Of a stretch of 8,449 nt of DNA, positions 1 to 6,252 are shown in pieces. The stretch lies in NCBI GenBank assembly GCA_027018975.1, contig JALUXN010000262.1, positions 1-8,449 of the forward strand, given 5' to 3'. Numbering within the stretch: the stretch's first letter is position 1; every line of letters begins with the position of its first letter. The position numbers and the translations under genes were made by a program. This DNA is from Mariprofundaceae bacterium. GTDB taxonomy: Bacteria > Pseudomonadota > Zetaproteobacteria > Mariprofundales > Mariprofundaceae. The notes beneath the pieces were generated by a model that was not told the DNA's origin, made no database searches, and saw only the letters and a list, made by a program, of their open reading frames with translations.

Positions 1-429
1 GCGCCCCTGCGCATCCACGCCCTGAAAACCGGTCACCACCGGTACTTCACCGGCCGCCAGATGTTCGATCAGATGCGCGCTCTCCACATGCTTAATCCGC
101 GCCCGCACATGGCAGCTGTCGGTGAGCACGCCGGCCTGCCGCCCATTGAATGAGTAGGCGCGGATACCGCGTTTTTGCAGCGCGATCGCCAGCAAGGCAG
201 CGCTTACCTGTTCGCCGGTGGCGACCATCGCATCGAGCTCGCGGGGCGCCGGTTGATCGGCAAGCGTGTGCGCCATCGCCAACAGCCGATTGGTCTCGCC
301 ACTCATCGCCGAGACCACCACCGCCACCTGATGCCCGCGTGCCAGCTCTGCTGCGACAAGATCAGCGGTGCACTCGATCCGCTCCAGCGAGCCGACCGAC
401 GTGCCGCCGAATTTCTGCACAATACGCAC
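1..429 (-). CDS. lysC: Aspartate kinase, N-terminal part (runs off window start)
   Basis: Aspartate kinase phosphorylates L-aspartate with ATP, the first step toward lysine, threonine, methionine and diaminopimelate, in the cytoplasm. The window holds only the first 143 codons. The protein begins VRIVQKFGGTSVGS, with the KFGGTS nucleotide/aspartate-binding signature of the amino-acid kinase fold at residues 6-11. It continues with VAVVVSAMSGETNRL, MVATGEQVSAALLA, YSFNGRQAGVLTD and VPVVTGFQG, all typical of the family. The catalytic C-terminal half and the regulatory ACT domains lie outside the window, so feedback control cannot be judged. The start is a GTG whose first base is the last base of the exbD TAG stop (TAGTG), with GAGG about ten bases upstream. 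This implies translational coupling to exbD. The family is clear; the only other reading would be a fusion with a second domain beyond the edge. Confidence 0.95.
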   Translation of the reverse strand, partial: MRIVQKFGGTSVGSLERIECTADLVAAELARGHQVAVVVSAMSGETNRLLAMAHTLADQPAPRELDAMVATGEQVSAALLAIALQKRGIRAYSFNGRQAGVLTDSCHVRARIKHVESAHLIEHLAAGEVPVVTGFQGVDAQGR

Positions 430-842
430 TATTTTTCATCCTCACGGGTGACCGTGGCAATGCCCACCTTGCCCATATTCAGCTCACGCAACACGTCGAG
501 CACATAGACGATGCGCTTGTGGTGCGTATCGGCATCGGCGCGCAGTACCACACGCATGCTGGTATCGCCCTTGGATGCGTTGAGAATCCGCTTGCGCAGC
601 GCATCATCAGCGACCATCTCGTCGCCGACATAGATCTGCCCCTGCTTGTTGATATTGATGGTCACCTGTTTCTTCTCCTGCTCGGCCGCCTTCGCCTTGC
701 TGGTCGGCAGGTCGAGTTTCAGGCTGGAGGAGACGTTGAAGGTGGTCGAAACCATGAAAAAGATCAGCATCAAAAAGACCACGTCGATCAGCGGCGTGAT
801 ATCGACGATATAGTCGTTGCGCTTTTTGCGGCGCAGATTCAC
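429..842 (-). CDS. exbD: ExbD/TolR-family biopolymer transport protein
   Basis: ExbD works with ExbB in the inner membrane, coupling proton flow to movement of a periplasmic partner such as TonB. The 137-residue protein has a short basic cytoplasmic N-terminus (NLRRKKRND). One membrane helix follows at about residues 15-32, and then a periplasmic domain from about 40 to 137. The motif DITPLIDVVFLMLIFF contains the family's essential membrane aspartate (Asp20, equivalent to Asp25 of E. coli ExbD). The stretch VTININKQGQIYVG and the C-terminal RADADTHHKRIVYVLDVLR also fit ExbD. Translation starts at GTG inside a four-base GTGA overlap with the exbB stop; AAAGGGGAG upstream is a good ribosome binding site. 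The gene ends at TAG, overlapping the aspartate kinase start by one base. TolR is less likely because no tolA, tolB or pal gene is nearby. No tonB is present in the window. Confidence 0.9.
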   Translation of the reverse strand: MNLRRKKRNDYIVDITPLIDVVFLMLIFFMVSTTFNVSSSLKLDLPTSKAKAAEQEKKQVTININKQGQIYVGDEMVADDALRKRILNASKGDTSMRVVLRADADTHHKRIVYVLDVLRELNMGKVGIATVTREDEK

Positions 843-1447
843 GCACGCTCCCCTTTCAGCATATCGACAAAGCGCAGCGCATGCTGCTCAATTTCCACAA
901 CGAAACGATCCACGCGCGACTCATAATAACGGTAAGCCACCATCGATGGGATAGCGACCGAGAGGCCGAATGCGGTGGAGTTCAACGCCTTGGAGATACC
1001 GCCAGCCAGCGCATCGGCCTTGCCCACGCCGACAATGGAGATCTGCTGGAACACCTCGATCATACCGATCACCGTACCCAGCAAGCCAAGCAGCGGCGCA
1101 ATCGCCGAGATGACACCGAGGATGCCGACGAAGCGATCCAGGCGCGCCACCTCCTGACGCCCCACTTCCTCAAGAATCTCCTTCATCACCGAGCGGCGCA
1201 CTCCACGATTGGCCAGCGCCACCCAGAGGATGCGGCTCATCGCCGAGTTGTGCATCTGGCAATAGTCCATGGCCGTCTTCACATCGCCGTTGCGCACGGC
1301 GACTTCGATCTCACTCACCTCTTTCAGTGGAATCACCACCGAGCGCCGCAGGCTCCACGCCCGCTCAAAGACAATCGCCAACGCCAATACCGATGCGAAC
1401 AGCAAGATGTACATCACCACGCCGCCCTGCTGAATAAATTCAATCAC
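839..1447 (-). CDS. exbB: ExbB/TolQ/MotA-family proton channel subunit
   Basis: ExbB forms the pentameric inner-membrane channel that encloses ExbD and carries the protons that power TonB-type transport. From the chosen GTG the protein has 202 residues, with a first membrane helix at about 10-28. The second and third helices are in the family signature, IAPLLGLLGTVIGMIEVFQ (116-134) and GGISKALNSTAFGLSVAIP (149-167). The pore threonines are visible (Thr125 and Thr158, equivalent to E. coli Thr148 and Thr181). Lys153 sits where E. coli ExbB has the pore glutamate Glu176, which is unusual. The GTG start (1445-1447) gives the usual family N-terminus, IEFIQQGGVVMYIL, and has GGGGG eight to twelve bases upstream. 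An in-frame TTG at 1501 adds 18 untypical residues and has no ribosome binding site. The stop overlaps the exbD start by four bases. A TolQ or generic MotA/TolQ/ExbB role cannot be excluded. Confidence 0.88.
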   Translation of the reverse strand: MIEFIQQGGVVMYILLFASVLALAIVFERAWSLRRSVVIPLKEVSEIEVAVRNGDVKTAMDYCQMHNSAMSRILWVALANRGVRRSVMKEILEEVGRQEVARLDRFVGILGVISAIAPLLGLLGTVIGMIEVFQQISIVGVGKADALAGGISKALNSTAFGLSVAIPSMVAYRYYESRVDRFVVEIEQHALRFVDMLKGERA

Positions 1448-1528
1448 TTGCTTGCCCCCAATAGCTACGCCTACAGGCCGAAACCGGCCACGCGCCGGCA
1501 ATTATGGTGAGTGCGCATCAAAAGTCAT

Positions 1529-1548
1529 CCAGCGCCTTCAGGCGCTGG
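1529..1548 (-). terminator. Perfect 8-bp hairpin over the ppx stop codon, possible weak terminator
   Basis: On the minus strand CCAGCGCC and GGCGCTGG pair perfectly around the four-base loop TGAA. The ppx TGA stop codon lies in the loop. The sequence ATGACTTTTGATG follows, giving only four consecutive T residues. The stem is strong but the T tract is poor, so termination would be partial at best. It could instead protect the 3' end of ppx mRNA or pause transcription before exbB, whose start is about 80 bases further on. Confidence 0.4.
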
Positions 1549-3088
1549 CAATATCGATATGCAGCGTGCGTGCGAAGGCACGGGTGAAGTAGTCTGCCGT
1601 TTTGAGTACTGCCCAGCGTTCGAGCAGCAGGTCGCCGTCGCCGATCGGGTGGAGGGTGACGCTCTGATCCTCGATACGCACCTCAATATTGCTGACACGG
1701 TTGCGCCGTTCCTTGTTCAGTGCGATGGCCAAACGCAGCAGTGCGCTCAATTGCCACACTTTACGCTGATCGACCGCATCCAGTGCGGCGAAACTGTTGT
1801 TGGATGCCGAAGGCGCTGCTTTACGGTGGTAGCGAACCGTCTGTGCAAGAATCTCCTTTTCGCCATCGGTGAGGCCAAGCAGCGGCGAGACGGAGATGAG
1901 GTAGGCAGCGTGGCGATGGTGGCCGCCGACGCGGATATACATGCCGATCTCATGCACCAGCGAGGCGATCTCGAGCAGCAGCCGGTCGCGGTGGTGCAGA
2001 TTGTGCAGTGGGGCGGTTTGATCAAAGAGCGTCAGCGCTAGGCGGGCGACCTGTTTGCCATATTTCTGATCGACGTGGTACTTCTTCTTCAGGCTCTTTG
2101 CCCAGGCGAGCAGATTACGGCGCTGCGATTTGAAGGTGCGCTGCTCGCTATCGACCATGTCGAGGATCACGCCATCGAGCAGGCTGGCATCGGGCATCAC
2201 CATCGCCTTGGCGCCGGAGAGCTGCATGATCTCATGGAAGACCATCGCCGCCGGCAAGATGACATCGGCGCGATCCGGGCGCAGGCCGAGTTCGCGGATA
2301 CGCGCTTCGTAATTGAGCCCGGCCAGCAGCTGAATCAGCGCCGCCAACGCTGACTGTGTGATGCGGTCGGGCTGTTCGCTGGCCAGCTGCTTATGTGCCA
2401 GCTCGCCGATGGCGGCAGCATTGCCGCCGGTAGCCACGCAGAGATCGATATGGCGGCGACCAATCAACTCCTGCAGCTTTTTGCGCGTGCCATCGAGATA
2501 TTCTGAGAGCAGCTGATTGAAGTCACCCGCCTGACCAAGCATCTCCAGCAAACGCACCGTACCGATCTTGAAACTCTGCGCCGAGAGGATCTCGCCATCG
2601 TCGCAGAGGGTGACTTCGACACTGCCGCCGCCCATGTCGATCAGCAGCGTCAGCTTGTCGGCCAGATCGGCGCGGCGACTGATCGAGTAGTGCACCAGTC
2701 GCGCCTCCTCTTCGCCGCTGATCAGCTCCAGTCGAATGTCTGTTTCTGCGGCGATGGTGGCCACCAGTTCGGCGCCGTTGTTGGCATCGCGCATGGCGCT
2801 GGTAGCGATGGCGCGGTAGTGGTTGATGTGGTGTTGATCGAGGATGCGGCGGAACTGCCGGAACGCCTCCAGCGCATCGGTGATGGTGGCAGGCGAGAGT
2901 GTGCCGCTGGTGAAGGCATCATGTCCCAGCCGTACCGGCTCGCGGTAGCGCTGCACCAGCTGCGGCGTGGCGTCGCGATCCAGCGTGGCGATACCGAGCC
3001 GCATGGCGTTGGAGCCGACATCGATCGCGGCGACCCATGCGCCCTTGTCATGCGCTGGATGATCAGAATGGGAGGCCGATGGCTGCAT
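1538..3088 (-). CDS. ppx: Exopolyphosphatase, Ppx/GppA phosphatase family
   Basis: Enzymes of this family remove terminal phosphates from inorganic polyphosphate, and some convert pppGpp to ppGpp, in the cytoplasm. The 516-residue length matches E. coli Ppx (513). The N-terminal ASKHA fold shows the first phosphate loop AAIDVGSNAMRLGIA (20-34), ATSAMRDANN (95-104), the catalytic acidic stretch SGEEEARL (124-131), the second phosphate loop LIDMGGGSVEVTL (149-161) and ATGGNAAAIGEL (219-230). The C-terminal half has the HD-like helical domain with LVHEIGMYI (377-385) and HRHAAYLIS (391-399), followed by VRYHRK (418-423), as in Ppx. I chose ATG at 3088 because an upstream in-frame TTG at 3127 only adds an unconserved tail. 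Neither start has a clear ribosome binding site. The gene lies 72 bases after hda and about 90 bases before exbB. Sequence alone does not separate Ppx from GppA; length and the HD-like region favour Ppx. Confidence 0.9.
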   Translation of the reverse strand: MQPSASHSDHPAHDKGAWVAAIDVGSNAMRLGIATLDRDATPQLVQRYREPVRLGHDAFTSGTLSPATITDALEAFRQFRRILDQHHINHYRAIATSAMRDANNGAELVATIAAETDIRLELISGEEEARLVHYSISRRADLADKLTLLIDMGGGSVEVTLCDDGEILSAQSFKIGTVRLLEMLGQAGDFNQLLSEYLDGTRKKLQELIGRRHIDLCVATGGNAAAIGELAHKQLASEQPDRITQSALAALIQLLAGLNYEARIRELGLRPDRADVILPAAMVFHEIMQLSGAKAMVMPDASLLDGVILDMVDSEQRTFKSQRRNLLAWAKSLKKKYHVDQKYGKQVARLALTLFDQTAPLHNLHHRDRLLLEIASLVHEIGMYIRVGGHHRHAAYLISVSPLLGLTDGEKEILAQTVRYHRKAAPSASNNSFAALDAVDQRKVWQLSALLRLAIALNKERRNRVSNIEVRIEDQSVTLHPIGDGDLLLERWAVLKTADYFTRAFARTLHIDIASA

Positions 3089-3160
3089 GTCGCCATCATG
3101 CCGCGACACTGCGCGCGCCGCTAGCAAAACGTCACGTATAAGCTCAGCAACGGCGCAGCG

Positions 3161-3874
3161 TTATCCATCGCCCAGCTGCATCTGCAGTAGCTGCTGCTTC
3201 ACCCATGCCGCCCCCGGCTTGTGCCGCTCTTCGAGAGAATTTTTCTCCAACTGCTGCAGCGCCGCCATCAGCAGATCCAGCCGCCGCGGCAGATAGATCA
3301 ACAGCGCCTTCAGCACCTGTTCGCGAACATCCCACTGCATATTGGCCGCCGCGTGGCGCAGAATCTCCAGCAGGCTCTCATCATCATCCGGCGGCGCCAT
3401 GTCGAGCTGCTCCATCGCCAGCAGGCGCGAAGAGAGCTCCGGTGGCAGTGTCGTCGGATCACCGCGCCACGCCACCACCAGATCGCTGCCGGCAGCGCGG
3501 CTGCGTTCGAGGATATGAAACAGCGCATACGCGACGCTGCGCGGCAGTGCACCGGCCGGCAGATCAAACAGCCAGCGTTGGGCGGCGCCTATCTGCTCCA
3601 TCCAGCGCTGTGCCAACTGCCAGCTGTTGATCGATGCATACGACTCTACAGCAAGATCGATCCAGCGCGTCGCCTGCTCATCCTGCAAGCTCTGCAATAG
3701 ATGACTCTTGCCGGCGGGGCTATCGGAGTAGAGCCACAGGCGGCCGCCATGCACCTGCCAGAGCGCCAGGCGATTGCAGGCCGTCTCGACATTGGCATGG
3801 CGTACCCAGCTGCCGTAATCGCGCTGCACAGGGGGCAGCTCCAGCTGCAGACGTGGCTGGCGGCGTCGGATCAT
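3161..3874 (-). CDS. hda: Hda-like DnaA-related protein (regulatory inactivation of DnaA)
   Basis: Hda binds the DNA-loaded sliding clamp and stimulates ATP hydrolysis by DnaA, limiting replication initiation. The 237-residue protein carries QLELP at residues 10-14, a match to the clamp-binding motif at the N-terminus of Hda. It has the degenerate P-loop region SDSPAGKSHLL (50-60). SSRLLAMEQL (148-157) is equivalent to the arginine-finger segment, and RRLDLLMAALQQLE (197-210) to the sensor-2 helix. The P-loop keeps GKS but lacks the usual upstream glycines. The Walker B position reads WLFDLPAG, with one aspartate rather than an acidic pair, so nucleotide handling may differ. The ATG start lies in an ATGA overlap with the pgsA stop, so the two are probably translationally coupled. 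An upstream in-frame extension to 3997 would lie inside pgsA and is not family-like. The alternative is another short DnaA/Hda-type ATPase relative. Confidence 0.8.
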   Translation of the reverse strand: MIRRRQPRLQLELPPVQRDYGSWVRHANVETACNRLALWQVHGGRLWLYSDSPAGKSHLLQSLQDEQATRWIDLAVESYASINSWQLAQRWMEQIGAAQRWLFDLPAGALPRSVAYALFHILERSRAAGSDLVVAWRGDPTTLPPELSSRLLAMEQLDMAPPDDDESLLEILRHAAANMQWDVREQVLKALLIYLPRRLDLLMAALQQLEKNSLEERHKPGAAWVKQQLLQMQLGDG

Positions 3875-4431
3875 CCCGCTTCGTCGGAGACCGCTTTGCG
3901 CATCCAGACCACCATGTACTGCACGCCGGAGAAGCAGGTGAAGGTGAAGGCGAGCCATGTGATGCCCTGCAGTACCAGTGTGCCCGGCAACTGCCACGCC
4001 ATGTCGGAGAGCACCACCAGGACAAAGACAATCTGCAGAAATGTGGTGATTTTGGAGGGGATGGTCGGGCGCATCTCCAGCTTGTGGGTGATCAGCTCAT
4101 AGGCGATCGCACCAATCACAATAATCAGATCGCGGAACAGCACTGCCAGAAAGAGATAGAGCGGCACCTGATGGATCAGATAGAGGGTGACGATGGAGCT
4201 GACCAGCATCAACTTATCCGCCAGCGGATCCATATATGCCCCCACCATGCTGCGCTGATTGAAGTAGCGGGCGATGGCACCATCGAGCATATCGGTAATG
4301 CCGGCCACCCCCATCAGAATCAGCGCCAGCACCGCCCGCTCCTCGTGAATTGCATAGACAATGAACGGGGTGAGAATGATGCGTGCCAGAGTGAGGATGT
4401 TGGGGATGTTGAGAATACGATCTCGATTCAT
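3871..4431 (-). CDS. pgsA: CDP-diacylglycerol--glycerol-3-phosphate 3-phosphatidyltransferase
   Basis: PgsA joins CDP-diacylglycerol to glycerol-3-phosphate to make phosphatidylglycerol phosphate, the committed step to phosphatidylglycerol and cardiolipin, in the inner membrane. The 186-residue protein is the usual size. It carries the complete CDP-alcohol phosphatidyltransferase motif: Asp47, Asp50-Gly51, Ala54-Arg55, Gly64, Asp68 and Asp72, spaced exactly as in the family (DxxDGxxAR, eight residues, GxxxDxxxD). The N-terminus NRDRILNIPNILTLARI is typical of PgsA, and several hydrophobic helices follow. The ATG start has a weak AGG about ten bases upstream. The gene follows two hairpins that separate it from the exported-protein gene, and it overlaps hda by four bases (ATGA). 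A phosphatidylserine synthase is less likely given the N-terminal PNxLTLxR pattern. Confidence 0.94.
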   Translation of the reverse strand: MNRDRILNIPNILTLARIILTPFIVYAIHEERAVLALILMGVAGITDMLDGAIARYFNQRSMVGAYMDPLADKLMLVSSIVTLYLIHQVPLYLFLAVLFRDLIIVIGAIAYELITHKLEMRPTIPSKITTFLQIVFVLVVLSDMAWQLPGTLVLQGITWLAFTFTCFSGVQYMVVWMRKAVSDEAG

Positions 4432-4466
4432 CCGTGCGTTACCTGCTGCTGCGTCTCTTGAGCAAT

Positions 4467-4489
4467 AAAATGGTGGGGGCTACCATTTT
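4467..4489 (-). terminator. Hairpin with following T-rich run, possible terminator before pgsA
   Basis: On the minus strand AAAATGGT pairs with ACCATTTT around a seven-base loop, AGCCCCC, and is followed by ATTGC. The T run of the second arm, with the next bases (TTTTATT), resembles an intrinsic terminator, but the stem has only three GC pairs. It lies about 40 bases after the stop of the exported-protein gene and 36 bases before the pgsA start. It may separate the rnpB-sspB block from the pgsA operon. Confidence 0.45.
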
Positions 4490-4491
4490 GT

Positions 4492-4528
4492 GACTCAATC
4501 GTTGGCTGTTCGCAACGCGATCTGAGTC
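4492..4528 (-). other. Imperfect inverted repeat immediately after the DUF2066-like gene
   Basis: GACTCA (4492-4497) pairs with TGAGTC (4523-4528). Inside this, ATCG pairs with CGAT and TTG with CAA, with small bulges and an eight-base loop, so about 13 pairs form overall. It begins one base from the TAG stop of the upstream gene. No T tract follows directly, so it is more likely an mRNA 3'-end structure or part of a two-hairpin terminator with the hairpin at 4467-4489. Confidence 0.4.
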
Positions 4529-4529
4529 G

Positions 4530-5165
4530 CTATTCATGCGCATCCCAGCCGTCCGGTGTTGCTTCCAGCGTCATGCCACGGCTGCCGAACCACGCCACTA
4601 GCCATGTGCTATCTTCTCCATAAAGGTGCAGGCGATACTGCTGTTGATCGCGGCTGAGCAGATAGGGAATCACCGCCGCCACCCGCGCATCCGCGGTCAA
4701 ATCATGCTCCAGCAACACCTGCTCGGCCAGCGATGCATGGCGGTGCACTGTCAGGAGCAGCGTCGTTTCATCCTGCACCACCAGTGGCGTAGACGATGCC
4801 GCGGCTTCGTCGATGGTTTGCAGGTGATTGGCTGCCAGATAGTCGAAGATGCGTTGCTTCTGGAAGGTGATGATCATGCCGCTGTCGGTCGGCTTGGCGG
4901 TCTGTAAAAACTGAATGGCATCGGTCTCGGGTGGAATGTTTTCGACCGCATCGGCGGGCAGTAGCCGTTGCCACACCACGGTCAGCGCCATCGCCGCGGC
5001 CTGTTGGATATGCTGATGCAGCCACTCCGGCGCCACATCATAATCGGCCGCCTGCAGCTCCACCTGCAAGCGCTGATCAACAACACCATCGGCCATCGCC
5101 AGATGCGGCGCCATCAACAGCAACAGCAGCACGAGGCAGCGTCCGGAAATTGTCCATTGCGTCAT
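4530..5165 (-). CDS. Probable exported protein resembling DUF2066
   Basis: The role is unknown. The 211-residue protein starts with a likely signal peptide: MTQWTISGR, a leucine-rich core LVLLLLLMAP, and a cleavage site after LAMA (residue 25), so it should be periplasmic. The mature part has DAIQFLQTAKP followed by GMIITFQKQRIFDYLAANHL. Together with the helical region around AAAMALTVVWQRLLP, this resembles the DUF2066 family found near hda, purM or pgsA in proteobacteria. That assignment is from memory of the pattern and is only moderate. The length is shorter than many DUF2066 proteins. I chose ATG at 5165 because GGGG lies six bases upstream and the signal peptide is compact. A GTG at 5186 that overlaps the sspB stop (TAGTG) would add MRIAGLK and is a real alternative. 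Hairpins follow the stop. Confidence 0.6.
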   Translation of the reverse strand: MTQWTISGRCLVLLLLLMAPHLAMADGVVDQRLQVELQAADYDVAPEWLHQHIQQAAAMALTVVWQRLLPADAVENIPPETDAIQFLQTAKPTDSGMIITFQKQRIFDYLAANHLQTIDEAAASSTPLVVQDETTLLLTVHRHASLAEQVLLEHDLTADARVAAVIPYLLSRDQQQYRLHLYGEDSTWLVAWFGSRGMTLEATPDGWDAHE

Positions 5166-5185
5166 TTTCAGCCCCGCAATACGCA

Positions 5186-5776
5186 CTATTTCACCACGCG
5201 CAGATGCGACGCTCGCTTGACTGCGCTGCTTTTTGCATCTGTTGGAGACTCCTTCGACGCGTCCGACGCAGATGGTTTGTCATGTTCCGCAGATGAGGCG
5301 CCGCCGTCGATCAATAACATGCCCGGCCGTCCTGTGCCATGCTGTGTCGGCTCCGTTTTGTCTGCATCACGCCGCACGGTGAAGTGCTGGACAGATGCGA
5401 TCTCCTCGTCACTCAGGGAGTCGGTCACCGCCTGCATCAGTGCCTTGATCATCTCCGGCATGCTCTCCTCCCACACTAGCCCCTGTTCAAGATCGCCTTC
5501 GGGCAGGTAGGCCGCCCAGACCGCATGCATCGGGATCAGGCAGGGGAAGATCTGGCCGGAGAAGGAGAGATCGGACTCGATACGATCATCATAGATGTGG
5601 ATCGGCTGCGGCATGCGCAGATTGAGCACCAGCCGCAGGCCGGGATCGCCGAGTAGATGCTCCGGCACTTCCACATCATCGCGGGTCGCATCGACGACAA
5701 TATAGATGCGCCCGTGGCGGTTGAAATACTCTTTGAGCTGCTTGGCCTTGGCAGCATTGGCGAAGTTCAGAGTCAT
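5186..5776 (-). CDS. sspB: ClpXP protease specificity-enhancing adaptor SspB
   Basis: SspB is a cytoplasmic dimeric adaptor that captures ssrA-tagged and some other proteins and hands them to ClpXP for degradation. The 196-residue protein has the SspB core at about 9-110, including KQLKEYFNRHGRIYIVVDAT, DVEVPEHL, LRLVLNL, SDLSFSGQIFPCLIPM and HAVWAAYL. A long Ser/Ala/Asp/Lys-rich flexible linker (about 138-189) follows. The protein ends in LRVVK, which is identical to the ClpX-docking tail of E. coli SspB and settles the identification. The linker is longer than in E. coli SspB (165 residues in all). The ATG at 5776 is preceded by GGAGGGT with a four-base spacer. An upstream in-frame start at 5881 would lie inside the RNase P RNA gene. 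sspB normally follows sspA; here it follows rnpB. Its TAG stop overlaps a possible GTG start of the next gene. Confidence 0.93.
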   Translation of the reverse strand: MTLNFANAAKAKQLKEYFNRHGRIYIVVDATRDDVEVPEHLLGDPGLRLVLNLRMPQPIHIYDDRIESDLSFSGQIFPCLIPMHAVWAAYLPEGDLEQGLVWEESMPEMIKALMQAVTDSLSDEEIASVQHFTVRRDADKTEPTQHGTGRPGMLLIDGGASSAEHDKPSASDASKESPTDAKSSAVKRASHLRVVK

Positions 5777-5780
5777 GCGT

Positions 5781-5787
5781 ACCCTCC
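5781..5787 (-). promoter_or_regulatory. Strong ribosome binding site of sspB
   Basis: GGAGGGT lies four bases before the ATG at 5776 on the minus strand. It decides the start of sspB against longer in-frame readings that would run into the RNase P RNA gene. Confidence 0.75.
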
Positions 5788-5794
5788 ATGGTCT

Positions 5795-5815
5795 GCCAAC
5801 GCTATCGCGCTTGGC
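5795..5815 (-). other. Hairpin between rnpB and sspB
   Basis: On the minus strand GCCAA pairs with TTGGC, and CGC with GCG, around a GATA loop with one bulged G. It lies 13 bases past the 3' end of the RNase P RNA and seven bases before the sspB ribosome binding site. No run of T follows, so it is not a convincing terminator. It could mark the 3' processing end of the RNA or affect sspB translation. Confidence 0.4.
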
Positions 5816-5828
5816 GCCATTATGAAAT

Positions 5829-6192
<364 letters not shown>

Positions 6193-6199
6193 GCCGCGC

Positions 6200-6228
6200 A
6201 GTGTAGAGCCCAGCCTGCGAGATTGCAC
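6200..6228 (-). promoter_or_regulatory. Candidate rnpB promoter
   Basis: On the minus strand TACACT (6200-6205) is a reasonable -10 element placed seven bases before the first paired base of rnpB. GTGCAA (6223-6228) is a weak -35, with a 17-base spacer. The position fits a transcription start at the P1 helix, but the -35 matches the consensus at only three of six positions. Confidence 0.4.
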
Positions 6229-6252
6229 TTGCGACTTGTGTGAGCCGAGCAG

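Noticed and set aside
150..926. 258-residue plus-strand open frame opposite lysC, exbD and exbB
   Set aside because: It is a reverse-strand shadow of three confirmed genes with composition to match (Arg/Pro-rich then His/Gln-rich) and no family pattern.
881..1510. 209-residue plus-strand open frame opposite exbB
   Set aside because: His/Gln/Arg-rich antisense reading of a well-supported ExbB gene.
1511..3124. Plus-strand open frames opposite ppx
   Set aside because: Several frames of 60-176 residues lie wholly antisense to ppx, which has clear phosphate-loop and HD-like motifs.
3089..3160. Possible promoter between hda and ppx
   Set aside because: TTGCTG with TTGCTA 17 bases away, and an isolated TTATAC, can be found, but the matches are too weak to call.
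3875..3997. N-terminal extension of the Hda-like protein to 3997
   Set aside because: It lies inside pgsA, adds sequence unlike Hda, and the ATGA overlap start gives the clamp motif at the expected distance from the N-terminus.
3634..4461. 275-residue plus-strand open frame opposite pgsA and hda
   Set aside because: It is antisense to two overlapping genes with clear family motifs, is rich in Gln/His/Asp as expected of a reverse reading, and shows no recognisable domain.
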